A DNA stretch of 7,224 nt from Desulfuromonadaceae bacterium (GTDB taxonomy: Bacteria > Desulfobacterota > Desulfuromonadia > Geobacterales > Pseudopelobacteraceae). Positions 6,525 through 7,224 of this stretch are shown one piece after another. The stretch spans positions 1 to 7,224 of the forward strand of contig JAQUCQ010000169.1 in NCBI GenBank assembly GCA_028686145.1, written 5' to 3'. The notes under the pieces were generated by a model. It was not told the DNA's origin, made no database searches, and saw nothing but the letters and a program-made list of their open reading frames with translations. A program made the translations under genes and the position numbers. Every line of letters starts with the position of its first letter. Positions within the stretch are counted from its first letter, which is position 1.

Positions 6525-6830
6525 TTAACTGCTTGAATTGTCATCATCTTCAATGCTCCAAATACGTTCGTAATGTACATCGCTGTCTTTTCGATAGACA
6601 AAGTCGGGTAAAAGTTTTTCAGATATCAGTGCTTCCATAACGTTATTATGAAGATTGCTATCGTATCGAATTGCCAGACCGCAATCAGTTGAAAGAGCTC
6701 GAGGAGCTGGAATAAGCAAAATATCCATTCCACACTTTTTGAGTATGTTTTCAGCTTTCATAACTCGATGTGCAGAGTTGAATACCGCTAGTAGTTGACC
6801 GTGTTGAATCACTTTATTGTTCTCCTGCAT
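6525..6830 (-). CDS. DUF3343 protein (putative Se/S carrier-like family)
   Basis: The 101-residue soluble protein matches the DUF3343 family, which Pfam labels a putative selenium/sulfur carrier-like domain. Visible hallmarks are LLAVFNSAHRVMKAENIL (13-30), LLIPAPRALSTDCGLAIRY (38-56) with the conserved Cys50, and an acidic C-terminus. The biochemical role of the family is not settled, and a carrier role through Cys50 is only a proposal. The ATG at 6828-6830 has a poor ribosome binding site. An in-frame GTG at 6810-6812 has AGGAG eight bases upstream and would give a 95-residue protein, so the start is uncertain. The gene diverges from a small membrane protein gene and is followed by the ffh promoter. 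No selenium-metabolism gene is visible nearby. Confidence 0.8.
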   Translation of the reverse strand: MQENNKVIQHGQLLAVFNSAHRVMKAENILKKCGMDILLIPAPRALSTDCGLAIRYDSNLHNNVMEALISEKLLPDFVYRKDSDVHYERIWSIEDDDNSSS

Positions 6831-6845
6831 TCTTCTACGCCCACT

Positions 6846-6865
6846 TTTATGTATCTCAACATAAA
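6846..6865. promoter_or_regulatory. Inverted repeat TTTATGT-N6-ACATAAA, possible operator
   Basis: Two perfect seven-base arms, TTTATGT (6846-6852) and ACATAAA (6859-6865), surround six bases. The dyad lies between the two divergent genes, overlaps the weak -10 candidate for DUF3343 and ends five bases before the -35 box of the plus-strand promoter. The spacing fits a dimeric regulator acting on either gene; binding is inferred. Confidence 0.35.
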
Positions 6866-6877
6866 GCTGATTGACAA
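6848..6877 (-). promoter_or_regulatory. Weak candidate promoter for the DUF3343 gene
   Basis: On the minus strand, TTGTCA (6872-6877) and TACATA (6848-6853) are 18 bases apart. The -35 box is good and the -10 box is poor. The -35 boxes of this and the divergent plus-strand promoter would overlap almost completely, so the two could compete for polymerase. Confidence 0.3.
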
Positions 6878-6899
6878 AAATTGTGTGAATTTCTACTAT
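6871..6899 (+). promoter_or_regulatory. Sigma70-type promoter of the small membrane protein gene
   Basis: TTGACA (6871-6876) and TACTAT (6894-6899) are separated by the optimal 17 bases. The start of transcription is predicted near 6906, which leaves a leader of only about 12 bases and puts AAAGGAG (6905-6911) at the very 5' end of the message. Confidence 0.75.
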
Positions 6900-6917
6900 G
6901 CCTGAAAGGAGTAGTAC

Positions 6918-7184
6918 ATGGAAGGCACAATCCTTATTGTCGGGCTGGTTATTTTCTCTTTAATAATTAGTGTTCCCTGTGGTTATATCCGTCAGAATTA
7001 TCCAAAATATTCCTTTATGTGGTTTCTTCTGATTCATCTACCGATCCCCTTTATTATACTATTGCGTCTCAAGGCGGGGATCAGTTGGCATTTTATCCCT
7101 TTAACATTGGGTGGCTCGGTCGCCGGGAAGATTCTTGGTGGTGTCGTAAGCAGACGGAGAAAACAAAATGCCAAAACGCCCTAG
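6918..7184 (+). CDS. Small membrane protein of unknown function
   Basis: I do not recognise this 88-residue protein. It is strongly hydrophobic with likely membrane segments at about 4-21 and 32-49, and a third weaker one at about 58-77 that is rich in glycine. Between the first two lies a short polar stretch (CGYIRQNYPKYS). The tail is basic (SRRRKQN), which by the positive-inside rule suggests a cytoplasmic C-terminus. The reading frame is supported by AAAGGAG six bases before the ATG and by a well-formed promoter, so it is probably a real gene despite its size. It has no Cys pair, enzymatic motif or cleavable signal peptide that I can see. It diverges from the DUF3343 gene and its end overlaps the start of a possible next gene. 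Confidence 0.7.
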   Translation: MEGTILIVGLVIFSLIISVPCGYIRQNYPKYSFMWFLLIHLPIPFIILLRLKAGISWHFIPLTLGGSVAGKILGGVVSRRRKQNAKTP

Positions 7185-7224
7185 GATGCATTTTCCCCGC
7201 CCGTTATCCGGATTAATGCAGGAG
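7168..7224 (+). CDS. Possible start of a further gene, cut by the window edge; weak likeness to REP-associated transposases
   Basis: An ATG at 7168 opens 19 codons that run off the window (MPKRPRMHFPRPLSGLMQE). GGAG lies eight bases upstream, and the frame overlaps the end of the membrane protein gene by 17 bases. The basic N-terminus followed by MHFP resembles the opening of REP-associated Y1-type transposases, which often begin MPRRPRxHxPGALYHV. The next residues match poorly and the key His-containing motif is not in view. This is an inference from very little sequence. Confidence 0.3.
   Translation, partial: MPKRPRMHFPRPLSGLMQE

Overview
The window looks like ordinary chromosome from a deltaproteobacterium of the Desulfuromonadales/Geobacter type (Desulfobacterota). 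This rests on gene order and protein style. The minus strand carries ffh, rpsP, a KH-domain gene, rimM, trmD, a stand-alone SPOUT methyltransferase, rplS and rnhB in that order, followed by a GspE/PilB-type ATPase. A DUF3343 gene sits upstream. The lineage is inferred from memory of such gene orders, not from a database search.

Right to left, as most of it is transcribed: a plus-strand gene for a small membrane protein of unknown function (6918-7184) is followed by the first 19 codons of a further possible gene at the right edge. It diverges from a minus-strand DUF3343 gene (6525-6830). Next comes a strong sigma70-like promoter (6384-6413) that starts the large operon. ffh (signal recognition particle GTPase), rpsP (ribosomal protein S16), khpA (KH RNA-binding protein), rimM (30S maturation), trmD (tRNA m1G37 methyltransferase), a Tm1570-type SPOUT RNA methyltransferase and rplS (ribosomal protein L19) follow with short gaps, one TAAATG junction, one ATGA overlap and one 11-base overlap. 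A strong hairpin terminator (2096-2125) closes this block. rnhB (RNase HII) lies just beyond it.

A 276-base AT-rich gap (1083-1358) separates rnhB from the last gene. It holds three copies of GTTACRTAA and a 16-base dyad but no gene. The last gene (1-1082) is the N-terminal 360 codons of a type II secretion/type IV pilus family ATPase. It is cut by the window edge just before the expected Walker A motif.

The operon groups translation functions: two ribosomal proteins, a ribosome assembly factor, two RNA methyltransferases, a KH RNA chaperone and the co-translational targeting GTPase. I see no CRISPR array, tRNA, rRNA, insertion sequence or defence system. No clearly new system is visible. 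The most interesting points are the four-repeat N-terminus of the secretion ATPase, the two unexplained intergenic regions with dyad motifs, and the DUF3343/membrane-protein divergent pair.
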